A stretch of DNA of 33,316 nucleotides, taken from positions 1 to 33,316 of the forward strand of contig PWPP01000077.1 of NCBI GenBank assembly GCA_003558625.1, in the 5' to 3' direction. The DNA is from Syntrophomonas sp. GTDB taxonomy: Bacteria; Bacillota; Syntrophomonadia; Syntrophomonadales; Syntrophomonadaceae. Numbering within the stretch: position 1 is the first letter of the stretch; each line of letters opens with the position of its first letter. The notes beneath the pieces were generated by a model. It saw nothing but the letters and a program-made list of their open reading frames with translations. It ran no database searches and had not been told where the DNA came from. Below, one piece after another: positions 7,792 through 15,147 of the stretch. The position numbers and the translations under genes were made by a program.

Positions 7792-8082
7792 ATGGCCGAA
7801 GCAACCTTAAGTATCCAAATCATTCCGGTAGTTCCCGAAGAACAGATTTATCCCCTGGTAGATCAAGCCATTGCCATGATTTCAGCTTCCGGATTCACTT
7901 ACTGGATCGGACCTTCAGAAACCACCATTGAAGGTGATTTAACATCCATGCTGGAACTGGTGCAAAAATTGCTTCGATCCACCTATGGAGCCGGAGCCTC
8001 CAGGATCATTTCTCATATTAAAATTGACTATAAACCTTCTGGAGTAACCATTGATGAAAAAATCCATAAGTATCTTAAATAA
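7792..8082 (+). CDS. MTH1187/YkoF-type thiamine-binding protein
   Basis: A small (96 aa) protein of the thiamine-binding MTH1187 (DUF77/YqgV) family, related to the HMP/thiamine-binding YkoF fold. Visible features are the beta-alpha-beta pattern LSIQIIPVVP...IYPLVDQAIAMISASGFTYWIGPSETTIEGDL, the family's core. The track start at 7705 is in the riboswitch; the ATG at 7792 follows AGGAGG at 7780-7785. It is first in the TPP-controlled operon and overlaps the permease gene by 29 bases, which supports a role in handling the transported pyrimidine or thiamine. Ligand is inferred from family and riboswitch, not shown. Confidence 0.88.
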   Translation: MAEATLSIQIIPVVPEEQIYPLVDQAIAMISASGFTYWIGPSETTIEGDLTSMLELVQKLLRSTYGAGASRIISHIKIDYKPSGVTIDEKIHKYLK

Positions 8083-8821
8083 GATCGGTTCCCTGCTGCT
8101 GTTCCTGTTGTTGCTTCTGCTCTGGGAATTGGCAGTCTGGTTCCGCCAGATTCCCGAGTGGCTCTTGCCTGCACCCAGCACCGTAGTCTTAGTCATGGTA
8201 GATATTAAAGCCCTCTTGTTTAAACACAGCCTGACCACGATGGGAGAGGCTTTGCTGGGATTCTTATTGGCCATCCTCCTTGCATTTTCTGTCTCAGCCA
8301 TGCTGGATAACATTCCTGTCATGAATAAAGCTGTATCTCCTCTGCTGATCATTAGTCAGACCATTCCTATTATTGTCATAGCTCCTTTGCTTATTATCTG
8401 GTTTGGTTATGGTTTGATGCCCAAAATTTTAGTGGTAATTCTGGTATGTTTTTTCCCTATAACCATCAATCTCTTACGGGGATTAACATCAGTAGATCCG
8501 GATCAGGTTAACCTTTTTAGATCAATGGGTGCGGGTAAACTATTAATATTCAAAATGGTTAAGTTTCCTACCGCCCTGCCTTCATTATTTGCCGGGTTAA
8601 GAATATCCGCTTCATACAGCATTATGGCCGCTGTTATCGGCGAGTGGTTGGGAGCTAAATCCGGCCTGGGTTATTTTATGATCCTCTCCCAAAAATCCTT
8701 TTTAACCGGTCAGGTTTTTGCTGCTATTGTTTTAATTTCTCTATTAAGCTTAGCCCTGGTGAAATTATTGGACTGGGCAGAAAGGCTCTTAATCCCCTGG
8801 AACCGGGGAGGTGATATATAA
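8054..8821 (+). CDS. ABC transporter permease, ThiX-like (thiamine pyrimidine uptake)
   Basis: An inner-membrane permease of the SsuC/TauC/ThiX type. About six hydrophobic helices are visible, beginning with LLLFLLLLLLWELAVWF. The EAA-like loop that contacts the ATPase is DPDQVNLFRSMGAGKLLIFKMVKFPTALPS. Length is 255 aa from the ATG at 8054, which has GGAG nine bases upstream; the track uses the preceding TTG. With the lipoprotein and ATPase downstream it forms a ThiXYZ-type importer. Because a TPP riboswitch controls it, the substrate is likely a thiamine pyrimidine precursor such as formylaminopyrimidine; this is inference. Confidence 0.9.
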   Translation: MKKSISILNKIGSLLLFLLLLLLWELAVWFRQIPEWLLPAPSTVVLVMVDIKALLFKHSLTTMGEALLGFLLAILLAFSVSAMLDNIPVMNKAVSPLLIISQTIPIIVIAPLLIIWFGYGLMPKILVVILVCFFPITINLLRGLTSVDPDQVNLFRSMGAGKLLIFKMVKFPTALPSLFAGLRISASYSIMAAVIGEWLGAKSGLGYFMILSQKSFLTGQVFAAIVLISLLSLALVKLLDWAERLLIPWNRGGDI

Positions 8822-8986
8822 ATCTGCAAAGACCCGCTGTAAAAAAATGTCTGGTAAAACCAAAAAAAGAGGGGCCTACTCCCTCCTCAAGCTGGTGAAA
8901 AAATGACCGGGCATGTATTTTTATATCACGATACGCAGTAACTATTTATGTGAATGGCTTTAATGCCTAAGATGGGAGGATTCTGC
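8822..8986. other. 165-base intra-operon gap between permease and binding protein
   Basis: This spacing is unusual in an otherwise tight operon. It contains a GAGGG/CCCTC hairpin around 8870 with no T run, and a 19-codon ATG frame (8847-8906) with no ribosome binding site. No gene is called. Confidence 0.5.
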
Positions 8987-9976
8987 ATGAACTTAACCAC
9001 TATAAGAAACATTATTATTTATTTAATCATCCTAAGTTTGGCTGTCTTTGCTGCCGCCTGCGCCCAGCAACCGCAGGCAGATAAAGAAGAAATACAGATA
9101 TTGCTGGATTGGTTCCCCAATACCAATCACAGCGGCTTGTATGCAGCCCGGGAACAGGGTTTTTATCATGATCAGGATTTAGAAGTAGACATTATCCAAG
9201 CCGGTGAAACCGGAGTAGTTCAGTTGGTAGCCACGGGTAACGCGGATTTCGGTATCAGCTACCAGGAAGAAGTTACCATTGCCAGGTCATTGAACATCCC
9301 TGTTATCGCCATCGCCACCATCATTCAGAATAACACCTCCGGTTTCGCTTCGAAAAAAGAAAAAAACATTCTTAGCCCCCAGGATTTTGCTTTTAAAAAC
9401 TATGGTGGATGGGGTTCCCCCTCGGAGACAGCTATCCTTAAAGCTTTAATGGAAAAATACGATGCAGATTTCGAAGAACTCAATATGATTAATATCGGCA
9501 CTGCTGACTTTTTTACCAGTATGGAGCGGGACATTGATTTTGCCTGGATCTATTACGGATGGACCGGAATAGAAGCTGAGCTCCGGGGAATTGATCTAAA
9601 CTTTATTCCCATTAAAGATGAAAACGAAGCGTTAAACTTTTATACCCCGGTAATTATCACCAGCGAAAGCTTTTTAGCCCAAAACGAGGCCACTGTAAAA
9701 AAATTCCTTAAAGCTACTGCCCAGGGGTATGAATATGCCATAGAAAAGCCTGTTGAAACTGCAACTATCATGCATAACTTGTTTCCGGAACTAAACCCGG
9801 ATCTATTATTGGCCAGCCAGAACTATCTGGCAACACAATATCGGGCCGATGCACCCCGTTGGGGAGAAATGTCCTTAGAAAGGTGGAAAAATTATACCGA
9901 ATTTATGAGTGATTATGGATTGTTGCAGCATCCGATGGATCCAGCCCGGGCATTTACCAATGATTACCTGCCCTGA
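8987..9976 (+). CDS. thiamine-pyrimidine ABC transporter substrate-binding lipoprotein, ThiY-like
   Basis: An NMT1/THI5-like periplasmic-type binding protein, expected on the outer face of the membrane as a lipoprotein. The N-terminus has a hydrophobic signal (NIIIYLIILSLAVF) ending in AAAC, with Cys25 as the likely lipid site. The mature part starts with ILLDWFPNTNHSGLYAAREQGFY, typical of ThiY/HMP-precursor binding proteins. I use ATG at 8987 because GGAGG lies seven bases upstream; the track ATG at 8954 would bury the signal peptide. Length is 329 aa. Ligand is probably formylaminopyrimidine or a related HMP precursor, from family and riboswitch control. Confidence 0.9.
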   Translation: MNLTTIRNIIIYLIILSLAVFAAACAQQPQADKEEIQILLDWFPNTNHSGLYAAREQGFYHDQDLEVDIIQAGETGVVQLVATGNADFGISYQEEVTIARSLNIPVIAIATIIQNNTSGFASKKEKNILSPQDFAFKNYGGWGSPSETAILKALMEKYDADFEELNMINIGTADFFTSMERDIDFAWIYYGWTGIEAELRGIDLNFIPIKDENEALNFYTPVIITSESFLAQNEATVKKFLKATAQGYEYAIEKPVETATIMHNLFPELNPDLLLASQNYLATQYRADAPRWGEMSLERWKNYTEFMSDYGLLQHPMDPARAFTNDYLP

Positions 9977-9990
9977 AAGAAAGATATTAT

Positions 9991-10719
9991 ATGAAAATAC
10001 AGGTATCGAATATAAGTAAAACCCTAGACGACCTACCTACCCTGGACCGGATTTCTTTGACCGTAGAGAGGGGACAGTTTGTGGTAATATTAGGTCCCAG
10101 CGGCTGTGGTAAAAGCACCCTGCTGAATATCATATCCGGTTTATTGGCCCCGGATCAGGGTCGGGTGATTTTAGACGGTGAAGACTGGACCGGACGCACA
10201 GGCAAAATCAGTTATATGCAGCAAAAAGATTTGATTTTACCCTTTAAAAACATTTTGGAAAACCTGATGATACCCTTATTAATCCGGGGCGAAAACAAAA
10301 AAGAAGCCCGAACCAGGGTTTTTCCTTATTTAAATGAGTTCGGTTTAAAGGGATTTCAGGACTATTATCCCTACCAACTATCGGGTGGTATGCGTCAGCG
10401 AGCCGCCTTGCTGCGCACTTATCTGTTTAAACAAGATGCACTGTTATTGGATGAGCCTTTTGCAGCTTTAGATGCGATCAATCGCAGAAAAATGCAACTG
10501 TGGCTGAAAAAATTGTGTCAGACCTATTCCCCTTCGGTACTCTTGGTAACCCATGATATCGAAGAAGCGCTACTATTGGCCGACGATATATTTGTTTTTT
10601 CAGCCCGCCCCGCTGCTGTGAAACTAAAGGTCCACATCCAAGCTCTTATGTCTTTAGAAGAAAGAGAAGCAATAAAAAAAGAAATCCTTTCTATACTGGA
10701 AGTAGAAGCAGATAAATAA
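9991..10719 (+). CDS. ABC transporter ATP-binding protein, ThiZ-like
   Basis: The energising ATPase of the thiamine-pyrimidine importer. All ABC motifs are intact: Walker A GPSGCGKST (35-43), Q-loop SYMQQKD, signature LSGGMRQRAALLR, Walker B ALLLDEPF followed by AALD, and the switch histidine in LLVTHDIEEAL. Length is 242 aa. It starts 14 bases after the binding-protein stop, with only a weak AAAGAAAG ribosome binding site. Its sequence is closest to the nitrate/taurine/ThiZ class. It is the last gene of the operon; no clear terminator follows. Confidence 0.92.
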   Translation: MKIQVSNISKTLDDLPTLDRISLTVERGQFVVILGPSGCGKSTLLNIISGLLAPDQGRVILDGEDWTGRTGKISYMQQKDLILPFKNILENLMIPLLIRGENKKEARTRVFPYLNEFGLKGFQDYYPYQLSGGMRQRAALLRTYLFKQDALLLDEPFAALDAINRRKMQLWLKKLCQTYSPSVLLVTHDIEEALLLADDIFVFSARPAAVKLKVHIQALMSLEEREAIKKEILSILEVEADK

Positions 10720-10934
10720 TAACGTGCCAAACGGCCAAATCCTGAACCGTTATGATCCAATTATGAAGTCTACGTACTATTGTATGATTCCGGGGAATAG
10801 TATATATTCCAGCTCCGGGGTCTGATATTTGATAAAATAAGAGGAGGAAACTTTCGCCCCCCGGACTTCTAGCCAAATATATTGGGGGATATGCTTTTCA
10901 ATGGGACCGAAGAACGTGCAAGGGAGGATTCTAC
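10720..10934. other. 215-base intergenic region before pcm
   Basis: It holds a small hairpin GGAATA/TATTCC around 10794-10811 inside CCGG repeats, and a CCCCC...GGGGG pairing (about 10857-10889) just before the pcm ribosome binding site. An AGAGGAGG at about 10840 has no start codon at a useful distance. No gene or clear promoter is seen. Confidence 0.4.
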
Positions 10935-11585
10935 ATGAACAACAACCTTCACTACGATGAAAAACGCAGAGAAATGGTAGAAACACAAATTATCAACCGG
11001 GGCATAACCCAGCCGGATATTATCAACAGTATGTTAGAAGTGCCACGGCATGATTTTGTGCCTAAAGAATTGCAACCTTTCGCTTATGAGGATAACCCTC
11101 TTCCCATCGGTGATAACCAGACCATCAGCCAACCCTATATTGTGGCTTTAATGATCCATGCTTTAGCAGCCACGTCCTCGGATAAAGTGCTTGAGATCGG
11201 CACCGGCTCCGGTTATGCTGCTGCAGTCTTATCCCGACTCGTAAATGAAGTATATACCATCGAGCGCCTTGATACCTTAGCCCGGTCAGCCCAGAGAGTA
11301 ATAAAAAAATTAGGCTATGATAATATAAAAATCAAAGTAGGAGATGGAACCAAGGGTTGGCCTGAAGCATCCCCCTTTGACTGCATTTTGGTCTCTGCCG
11401 GGGCACCGGTAGTTCCGGAAACATTAAGCAACCAACTGGTTCCAGGGGGCAGAATGGTTATTCCCGTAGGAGATAATTTTTCCCAGGATTTAATGAAAAT
11501 AGAAAAACGGTTGGATGGACACTTGATTTGCACCTATATTACCGCTGTCAGATTTGTACCCCTCATCGGGGAAGAGGGTTGGTAA
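10935..11585 (+). CDS. pcm: protein-L-isoaspartate O-methyltransferase
   Basis: A SAM-dependent repair enzyme that methylates isoaspartyl residues in damaged proteins, cytoplasmic. The family pattern is complete: MVETQIINRGI, VPRHDFVPKELQPFAYEDNPLPIGDNQTISQPYIVALM, the SAM motif VLEIGTGSGYAAAVLS, and GGRMVIPVG. Length of 216 aa is typical. AGGGAGG precedes the ATG by about seven bases. It stands alone between the thiamine operon and a convergent gene pair. Confidence 0.95.
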   Translation: MNNNLHYDEKRREMVETQIINRGITQPDIINSMLEVPRHDFVPKELQPFAYEDNPLPIGDNQTISQPYIVALMIHALAATSSDKVLEIGTGSGYAAAVLSRLVNEVYTIERLDTLARSAQRVIKKLGYDNIKIKVGDGTKGWPEASPFDCILVSAGAPVVPETLSNQLVPGGRMVIPVGDNFSQDLMKIEKRLDGHLICTYITAVRFVPLIGEEGW

Positions 11586-11603
11586 GCCTTTCGATTGAGA
11601 GGT

Positions 11604-11648
11604 AAAAATCTGGTCCACCCCGGATTTTTTATTCGGGGTGGACCAGAT
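11604..11648. terminator. bidirectional terminator hairpin between convergent pcm and IMPase-like gene
   Basis: A perfect 15-bp inverted repeat, ATCTGGTCCACCCCG (11608-11622) and CGGGGTGGACCAGAT (11634-11648), has an 11-base T-rich loop. On the minus strand it is followed by a short T run; on the plus strand it is not. It lies between converging genes and probably blocks transcription from both sides. Confidence 0.7.
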
Positions 11649-11695
11649 CATAACTCCTTCGCGGCATAAAGTGCCAACAAAACCCTTCCGGTTGG

Positions 11696-12469
11696 CTAGG
11701 ATAAAATCGGTACCGTATTGTTCAAAATCCATTTATGGATCAACCCGTTTGAAGCGGCTATATGTTTTTGATAAAGATAATCATCACTGCCATTCCAGTC
11801 GGTGACTTTGCCCCCGGCCTCTTTCACGATTAAAGTACCGGCTGCATATTCGTTCACTCGTAAATTGGGGTCTAAAAATCCATCCAGTCTACCACAGGCA
11901 ATCCAGCATAAATCAATAGCTACCGAACCATAGCGGCGCAAACCATGAATATGGGGTAGGATTTTATGAAGCAGGGAAAAATAACTCTGCAATAAGTTAT
12001 AATCATAAAAATAATATCCCGTAGTCAGCAAGCAGTCTTTTATTTCCCGGGTGGGAGAAACCCGGATCTTATGGCCGTTTAAAAAAGCACCTTTCCCCTT
12101 CTCTGCAGCGAATATTTCCTGTCGCTGGGGATCATATACAATGCCCGCCACAACCTGCCCTTTCATAACTGCGGCAATGCTCACCGCCCACATGGGAAAA
12201 TTCCGGGCCAGGTTGTTCTTACCATCAGCGGGTTCTATAATCCAGACTACACCCGCTCCAACCCTGCCGGGGTCAACCAGGGCTCCGGAAAAGTCTATAT
12301 GATCTTGGGGATAATGTTCTCTGATCAAGGTACTCACCTGGTCCCGGCACTGGTTAATTTTGGATTGGTGATTTTGTTCCGTTTTTTCCCCCCCCGGGGC
12401 TAAAAACTTTCCCCCCTCCACAGCGGCAGTTATCGCGATTAGGGTGAAGTCTGACAATGTATTGTCCAT
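11696..12469 (-). CDS. degenerate inositol-monophosphatase-family protein, likely without normal catalysis
   Basis: It has the inositol monophosphatase fold (257 aa) but has lost its metal site. The canonical WxxDPxDGT is WIIEPADGK (76-83): the first Asp is Glu79 and Thr is Lys. The GEE metal-binding motif, expected near residue 60, is replaced by DFSGAL. The C-terminal WDxAAG is NEYAAG (206-211). The N-terminal VTKMDQ-type segment is also missing. Structural regions such as IVYDPQRQEIFAAEKGKGAFLNG and IDLCWIACGRLDGFLD remain. The frame is open with a good AGAGGAGG site, so it is an intact pseudoenzyme or altered enzyme rather than an obvious pseudogene. It lies directly downstream of an intact paralogue. 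Confidence 0.88.
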   Translation of the reverse strand: MDNTLSDFTLIAITAAVEGGKFLAPGGEKTEQNHQSKINQCRDQVSTLIREHYPQDHIDFSGALVDPGRVGAGVVWIIEPADGKNNLARNFPMWAVSIAAVMKGQVVAGIVYDPQRQEIFAAEKGKGAFLNGHKIRVSPTREIKDCLLTTGYYFYDYNLLQSYFSLLHKILPHIHGLRRYGSVAIDLCWIACGRLDGFLDPNLRVNEYAAGTLIVKEAGGKVTDWNGSDDYLYQKHIAASNGLIHKWILNNTVPILS

Positions 12470-12590
12470 AGTAAAACCTCCTCTGCCCCTGGCAACCTCT
12501 TATAGTGGTCCCAGCCCTCGTCCCTGCTTTCAAGGTTTCCTGGGGTTGGATCTTGAGAATAGCTATTGCAATAGATTGCTGTCAGTATTG

Positions 12591-13421
12591 CTATAAAAAC
12601 TCTTTGCCTGTAAAGTAGGTGTCAATTTTTTTTAGCAGCCACTTATGGAGATGTTGGTTGGTAGCTACAATATTACCGCTGGTCAAATAATCCCCGGCAC
12701 CGGCCCAATCAGAAACAATGCCACCTGCTTCTTCGACCATAACAATACCGGCAGCGATATCCCAGGGACGCAGATGTACTTCAAAACATCCATCCAACCT
12801 GCCGGCTGCAACCCAGCATAAATCCAGAGCAGCTGCTCCAATTCTTCTGATATCATTAATCTCCAGCAGCATATGTTCAAATAAATCGATGTGGCTTTTC
12901 AACATATGCGTGTCGGGACCACAGGGGAAAAATACAGCCAGAACGGCTTCCTGAACATCTTCTAAACCAGAAACCCTAAGTCTTTCTCCGTTTAAATAAG
13001 CACCTTTACCCCGTTCGGCTACAAACAGTTCTTCCCGGTTAAAATCGTATACCACGCCTCCCTGGATTTGATCATGGTATTCATAGGCGATACTGACACA
13101 AAAAACAGGGATATGGCGCACAAAATTAAACGTTCCGTCCAGGGGGTCTATGAGCCAGCGGTATGTATCCTGAGCATATACTCCATGGTCTCCCGTTTCC
13201 TCACCCCGCAGGGCATCATCCGGAAAATCACGCCTGATTAAATCTAGTATGGTAGCTTCAATCAGTTGATCCATTTTCGTAACCAGGCTGCGATCCCTTT
13301 TTCTGTGTACGAAGCCGGATTCTTGGCGAATATCATCAATATAACTCCTAAATACTGCCGCAGCTTTTAAAACCGCTTCCACCGCAGTATTAGTCCGGGG
13401 AGATAACCGTTCTTTATCCAT
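12591..13421 (-). CDS. inositol-1-monophosphatase family phosphatase
   Basis: A Mg-dependent sugar/inositol phosphatase of the IMPase/SuhB family. All catalytic motifs are present: SLVTKMDQ, RGEETG (GEE 73-75), WLIDPLDGTFNF (Asp92, Asp95, Thr97), and RPWDIAAG (Trp220, Asp221). Length is 276 aa. The ATG at 13421 has no strong ribosome binding site. The related degenerate gene follows 121 bases downstream, so the pair probably arose by tandem duplication. True substrate (inositol phosphate, NADP, fructose bisphosphate or another) cannot be told from sequence. Confidence 0.92.
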   Translation of the reverse strand: MDKERLSPRTNTAVEAVLKAAAVFRSYIDDIRQESGFVHRKRDRSLVTKMDQLIEATILDLIRRDFPDDALRGEETGDHGVYAQDTYRWLIDPLDGTFNFVRHIPVFCVSIAYEYHDQIQGGVVYDFNREELFVAERGKGAYLNGERLRVSGLEDVQEAVLAVFFPCGPDTHMLKSHIDLFEHMLLEINDIRRIGAAALDLCWVAAGRLDGCFEVHLRPWDIAAGIVMVEEAGGIVSDWAGAGDYLTSGNIVATNQHLHKWLLKKIDTYFTGKEFL

Positions 13422-13836
13422 AATAACAACCTGGTTTCAACTGTCCTTACCCTAATAATCACGGGGATCAACCAGAAGTTCACCAAAAAACCTGGGATCC
13501 TGAAGCAGAAACAAAGAGTTGAACCCGTTGTCCAGACTCTGCGTTTCCACTTTTTTCCGGCCTCTGCTGTGTCACCCCTTATTTAAAACCAGATTCTACA
13601 CCTGCCTTCCCTTTAGAAATACAGTAAATCGATTAGTAATAATAAGCATTTGCGTCAGTAAATATGTTACTGTCTTTGTCCCTCAAAAAAGATAATATAT
13701 CAGTTTAAAGCCTTCATCTCCTTAATCATAAAGGGAGAAAAGCATAAAACGCAATAAGCCATTAAATATTTTCAAAAATTCTTATACAAGACCCATAATT
13801 CATATCCTGCAGGGAGTGGAACATAAAACAACTTTA
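13422..13836. other. 415-base intergenic region between IMPase gene and pdp
   Basis: No gene is seen. On the minus strand TTGTAT-17-TTTAAT (13761-13789) is a possible promoter, which would give the IMPase gene a leader of about 320 bases. The middle part holds CAGTAA/TTACTG as a small stem-loop (13656-13672) and a second CAGTAAAT at 13622, a possible operator pair. No known riboswitch class fits, and no clear terminator for pdp is present. Confidence 0.45.
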
Positions 13837-15147
13837 CTAAAGTACCACTTGTAAAATCAATTCTTTTCTGTCCGGGGGTAAAGACCCCATCCGGTATGCA
13901 GACAAAAGCTGTTCTTGGGCCTGTCTGATCAACCCCAGACAATTTCCATGTATAAAAGCAATGGTCTGTCCTTTATATACATAATCTCCCCGTTTTTGCA
14001 CCAACTCCAGACCTGCTCCATGATCAATGGCATCTCCGGCCCGGGCTCTCCCCGCTCCCAATAACATGGATATCAGCCCGACCTGTTTGGCATCTATACT
14101 CTGAATGTACCCTTCCTGATCGGATGTGATTTCCTGCTGAAACCGGGCCCGGGGCAAAGAATAATGCTCATCATTCAGATCGATATGCCCTCCCTGCCAT
14201 TGAATCATTTCCATAAACTTTTTAAGACCCGCTCCTGAATGTAGCAAGTATTGAGCCCGTTTATAGGAGGCTTCCACATTTTCATACTGACCGGCTAACC
14301 ACATCAAGTAGGCAGAGAGGCATAAAGAAAGTTCTACTATATCGGGAGGACCGCCTCCACGTAATGTATCAAGGGCCTCTTTTACTTCCAGGGCATTGCC
14401 TACCATCCTACCCAGAGGCTGGTCCATATCACTGATCAGGGCCGCCACCTTGAGGCCGACGTCCTTGCCAATCTGCACCATGATTTGAGCCAGCTCCAGG
14501 GCCTCTGCTTCTTTTTTCATAAACGCACCACTACCGGTCTTCACATCTAAGACCAATGTTTGGGCTCCACAGGCTATTTTCTTGCTCATAATGCTGGCAG
14601 CAATTAGCGGTATACTGTCTATGGTCGCAGTAACATCTCTTATGGCATACAATCTTTTGTCCGCCGGGACCAGTTTGTCGCTTTGGGATACTATAACCCC
14701 ATTGATGGCCTTCACCTGGGTTAAAATCTCATTTTGTCCCAATTCCACCCGAAAACCGGGTATGGCCTCCAGTTTATCAATGGTTCCCCCGGTATGGCCC
14801 AGACCCCGGCCCGACATCTTAAGCATAGCCAGACCCGATGCTGCCACCAGGGAGATTACAACCAGGCTGATTTTATCCCCAACACCACCGGTACTGTGCT
14901 TGTCAATAACCTTTACGGGCAAATCCTCAATACCTATGACCTCACCTGAATGGGCCATGGCCCAGGTCAGATCCTTTAATTCCCGGGGTGACAGTCCCTG
15001 AAAATAAACCGCCATAGCCCAGGCTGCCGCCTGGCAATCCTCTAATTGCCCGTTGGTCATGCCCTTCACTAAAAACGCTATTTCCTCTGTAGTTAACGCT
15101 TCCTTGTTTCTTGTTTTCAATATTAGGTCTTTAAAATCCAACACCAT
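13837..15147 (-). CDS. pdp: pyrimidine-nucleoside phosphorylase
   Basis: It splits uridine, deoxyuridine and thymidine with phosphate to base and (deoxy)ribose-1-phosphate. The family signature KHSTGGVGDK is present, followed by KMSGRGLGHTGGTIDKLEAIPG, and the C-terminal barrel-sandwich domain (GLELVQKRGDYVYKGQTIAFIHG) is intact. Length is about 436 aa. The frame's ATG overlaps the deoB stop as TGATG; GAGG lies only two bases ahead, so a slightly later GTG or TTG could be used. The product pentose-1-phosphate is the substrate of the DeoB encoded just upstream. Confidence 0.94.
   Translation of the reverse strand: MVLDFKDLILKTRNKEALTTEEIAFLVKGMTNGQLEDCQAAAWAMAVYFQGLSPRELKDLTWAMAHSGEVIGIEDLPVKVIDKHSTGGVGDKISLVVISLVAASGLAMLKMSGRGLGHTGGTIDKLEAIPGFRVELGQNEILTQVKAINGVIVSQSDKLVPADKRLYAIRDVTATIDSIPLIAASIMSKKIACGAQTLVLDVKTGSGAFMKKEAEALELAQIMVQIGKDVGLKVAALISDMDQPLGRMVGNALEVKEALDTLRGGGPPDIVELSLCLSAYLMWLAGQYENVEASYKRAQYLLHSGAGLKKFMEMIQWQGGHIDLNDEHYSLPRARFQQEITSDQEGYIQSIDAKQVGLISMLLGAGRARAGDAIDHGAGLELVQKRGDYVYKGQTIAFIHGNCLGLIRQAQEQLLSAYRMGSLPPDRKELILQVVL

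Noticed and set aside
8847-8906. 19-codon frame MSGKTKKRGAYSLLKLVKK
   Set aside because: There is no ribosome binding site at a usable distance, and the composition is set by an A-rich stretch.
11696-12469. Calling the degenerate IMPase gene a pseudogene
   Set aside because: The frame is uninterrupted, full length and has a strong ribosome binding site; changed catalytic residues alone do not make it a pseudogene.
13640-13680. GACGCAAATGC resembling the c-di-GMP-I riboswitch core
   Set aside because: The neighbouring GNRA tetraloop stem and second conserved helix are absent.
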